A stretch of 64,000 bases of DNA from Sabellastarte sp. h YS-2021 (lineage: Eukaryota; Annelida; Polychaeta; Sabellida; Sabellidae): NCBI GenBank assembly GCA_964017235.1, contig OZ024936.1:45435028-45499027 (forward strand). The letters run 5' to 3'. Every line of letters begins with the position of its first letter. Position 1 is the stretch's first letter. A program made the position numbers and the translations under genes. Shown here piece after piece: positions 62,201 through 64,000 of this stretch. The notes beneath the pieces are model-generated. The model searched no databases. It saw nothing but the letters and a program-made list of their open reading frames with translations, and had not been told where the DNA came from.

Positions 62201-62760
62201 ACACTGGTTAAAACCCTGGCCTATAAAAAATTGAGCGACCTATGTTGATTTATCAAGATACTAAGTCAATAAATCAAGAAAACTAAGTCGATTTATTGTT
62301 ACTAACTCAAAAACTTGAGATGCCTAAGTTCATTTATTGAACTAGTATAGTTACATTTTCTAAAAAAATGTTATAGTTTCATGAAAGATTATTGCTGTTA
62401 GCCACTACAACTATGCAATTAATAATAAGTTACCTTGCATTTTTCCATTATGTATACGCAGGGTAACATAGTAAATCCAACATTACCTCAACTGAAACTA
62501 CTTTGTGGCCATGAATTCCATACACACTGGTTAAAACCCTGGCCTATAAAACAATGAGCGACCTATGTTGATTTATCAAGATACTGAGTCAATCAATCAA
62601 GAAAACTAAGTCGATTTATTGAGTTGATTTATCAAGATACTAAGTCAATAAATTGAGAAAACTGAGTCGATTTATTGAGTTACTAAGTCAAAAAATTGAG
62701 ATACCTAAGTTCATTTATTGAATTAGCATAGTTACATTTTTCTAAAAAACCTATCATGAT
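59270..62760 (+). repeat. satellite array, about 323-bp units
   Basis: Marker ATTATGTATACGCAGGGTAA recurs at 59619, 61501 (variant), 61800, 62124 and 62447, giving steps of 299, 324 and 323 bp. Units carry GTAAATCCAACATTACCTCA, TTGTGGCCATGCATTCCATA and a self-pairing AT-rich core (GATTTATTGAGTTACT with AAGTCAATAAATTGAG). Early and late units have extra copies of the core, so unit length varies. The array begins about 230 bp after the His-rich gene. Confidence 0.85.
59703..61110 (+). repeat. CR1/L2-like LINE, 5'-truncated, inserted in the satellite
   Basis: Begins within reverse transcriptase at QSAYKLGHSTETSLLCIKNE and runs through LLDLSAAFDTIDHDTLL, GVPQGSVLGPLLFSLYT, YHFYADDTQLF (catalytic YADD), [13 protein letters not shown] and LRTLHWLPIRQRIIF in one frame to 60669; after a frame change it continues to FSYDAPKLWNDLPYDIRSAP and SFKSQLKTYLF. 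The 3' end is GGAGATTAAGCACGTGGACAACTGATTGATTGATT, a short repeated tail. It splits the satellite unit between CACACTGGTT and AAAACC. This is the best-preserved LINE in the window. Confidence 0.9.
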
Positions 62761-62989
62761 ATTTGTATTGTTTTAGTCCATGAAAGTTTATTGCTCTTAG
62801 CCACTACCATTATGCAAACATACAACTAAATAAGTTGGATATGTGTGATATTAAATCAAATGTGTAACGTAATACATTGAATATTCTACTTCATAATGTA
62901 TGAAGTATATATAATATATGTTGTATATATGGCTTTGTTTCTGTGTATATGACAGTATATTGTAAATAAGAATTAATAAGTCAGATGTT
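62761..62989. other. AT-rich gap between satellite and Harbinger C
   Basis: No feature recognised. Confidence 0.4.
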
Positions 62990-64000
62990 CCAACCCTCAA
63001 TGACTCTCGATCACGACAGTGGCTCTGCTTATCTAGAAACCGTCCTATTGTGTCTCTCTATGTCCTGTCATAGACACTTCCCGTCTTTTCCTATACTATC
63101 ACCATCTTGTCTGGAAGCATTTGTCGGCCAGTCATAGTTAAGTACCTGGACACCACTTCACGACAGGCTGTAAACATAAACCGATCATAAATGAAAGGAA
63201 ACTGGCCTGTCGTAAATATCGCTGACCTGACTTGGTCACTTCCAGTCAAGACAGGAAGTCTCCAAGTCTCTTTTCACCAAAATGGTAACACAGCAGGACA
63301 AGCTGGGAACACACCAGGGCAAGCTGTAAAGTTAAACTGACAATTACAGCAACAGACAAGCTGGAAAGTGTGTTAGGACAAGCTGGCTTCATTTTACCAA
63401 CCCATGGCTGGTCTTTTATGCAATCTGTGCCAGGAATTATCTGTGCCTATATAAGGTCAGGGCTCTGAATGCATCATTGGTTTTTCAATTCTGACGGATT
63501 ACACCTGTCAGTGTTCAGATGGGGTGTTTTTACTAATGTTGCTTGATTTGATTATTTTTCAGATGGGTCCTAAAAAGGACAGAAAAATGTTAGGAAGATA
63601 GAAGTCCCAGAAAAACACAACTACAGAGTTTGAGTATACAGCTGCTAACATATAGAGGAGGCGGGAGGAGAGAGAATAGAGGGAGAGGGAGGAGGCAGAA
63701 AAACAACAGAAGGAGGAGAGGGAAAGGGAGGAAGCCAGGAGGGCGAAAGCTCAACAGTCCTCAGAAGAGACAGTGGCCGAAAAAAGAGCAAGAACTGAGA
63801 GGAGTGAAAGTGACATGGACAGAAAGAATGAAGGAGAGGCCCGCACATCTCAAGCACACTACAGGTAAAAGAAAGGACATACGACGAACATTTTTAACAG
63901 ACTCAGATAAGGAGACTTTGTGGACTTTGTCAAGGATCATGAGGAGCTTTGCAGCAAAAAAACGAGCACTTGAAGGACAAGACCAGGAAGGATTGCCTGT
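62990..64000 (+). mobile_element. PIF/Harbinger transposon C, left part
   Basis: From about 62996 (CCCTCAATGACTCTCGATC) the DNA matches the inverted right side of element A and the left side of B, including the CTTCC.GTCAAGACAGGAA region and GTGCAT.ATTGG. The terminal inverted repeat expected about 140 bp further left is not seen, so the left end is missing. The element runs past the end of the window. Confidence 0.65.
63563..64000 (+). pseudogene. Myb-like Harbinger accessory gene (element C), partial
   Basis: ATG at 63563 (MGPKKDRK), then VRKIEVPEK in an offset frame, a Glu/Arg-rich coiled coil (RRREERE, EAEKQQKEERERE) with stops, and near 63917 DFVDFVKDHEELCSKKTST, the start of a Myb/SANT-like DNA-binding domain. 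Heavily decayed. Confidence 0.55.

Overview
This looks like AT-rich nuclear DNA from an animal, most likely a marine lophotrochozoan such as a mollusc. Short exons sit in long introns full of tRNA-derived SINEs, CR1/L2-like LINE fragments and PIF/Harbinger DNA transposons. The species assignment is inferred from repeat style and gene type; no sequence search was possible.

The main gene runs on the + strand from 17123 to 48291. Fifteen exons join in phase into a 677-residue secreted protein: signal peptide, a ten-cysteine Ly6/uPAR-type three-finger domain (exons 2-4), nine EGF-like domains with one exon each (exons 5-13, most calcium-binding) and a six-cysteine long-form C-type lectin domain (exons 14-15). 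Upstream at 2822-3623 is a proline/serine-rich cytoplasmic segment followed by a transmembrane helix. Its reading frame ends at a possible splice donor in the same phase as the signal-peptide exon. It may therefore be an alternative first exon giving a type II membrane form of the same ectodomain, or it may be a separate gene.

Both introns around the lectin exons show tandem duplication of their 3' splice sites. Before exon 14 a 27-bp duplication gives an in-frame tandem acceptor. Before exon 15 an array of eight 75-bp units copies the acceptor and the start of exon 15, and every copy leads to an early stop.

A second gene, 57865-59040 (+, two exons), encodes a 195-residue secreted His/Asp/Tyr-rich, probably metal-binding protein with a dibasic cleavage site.

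Mobile DNA fills most of the rest. Harbinger A (9149 to about 11940) is a deletion derivative carrying a LINE. Harbinger B (27888-35682, TAA target duplication, 17-bp terminal inverted repeats) lies inside the intron between EGF exons 6 and 7, and its transposase gene was split by a Ty3/gypsy fossil (31120-34573). Harbinger C starts near 62990 and runs off the window. A LINE at 50560-53640 carries a SINE with perfect 15-bp duplications. A satellite of about 323-bp units (59270-62760) carries a 5'-truncated LINE. At least three SINE types are present, several with intact target duplications.
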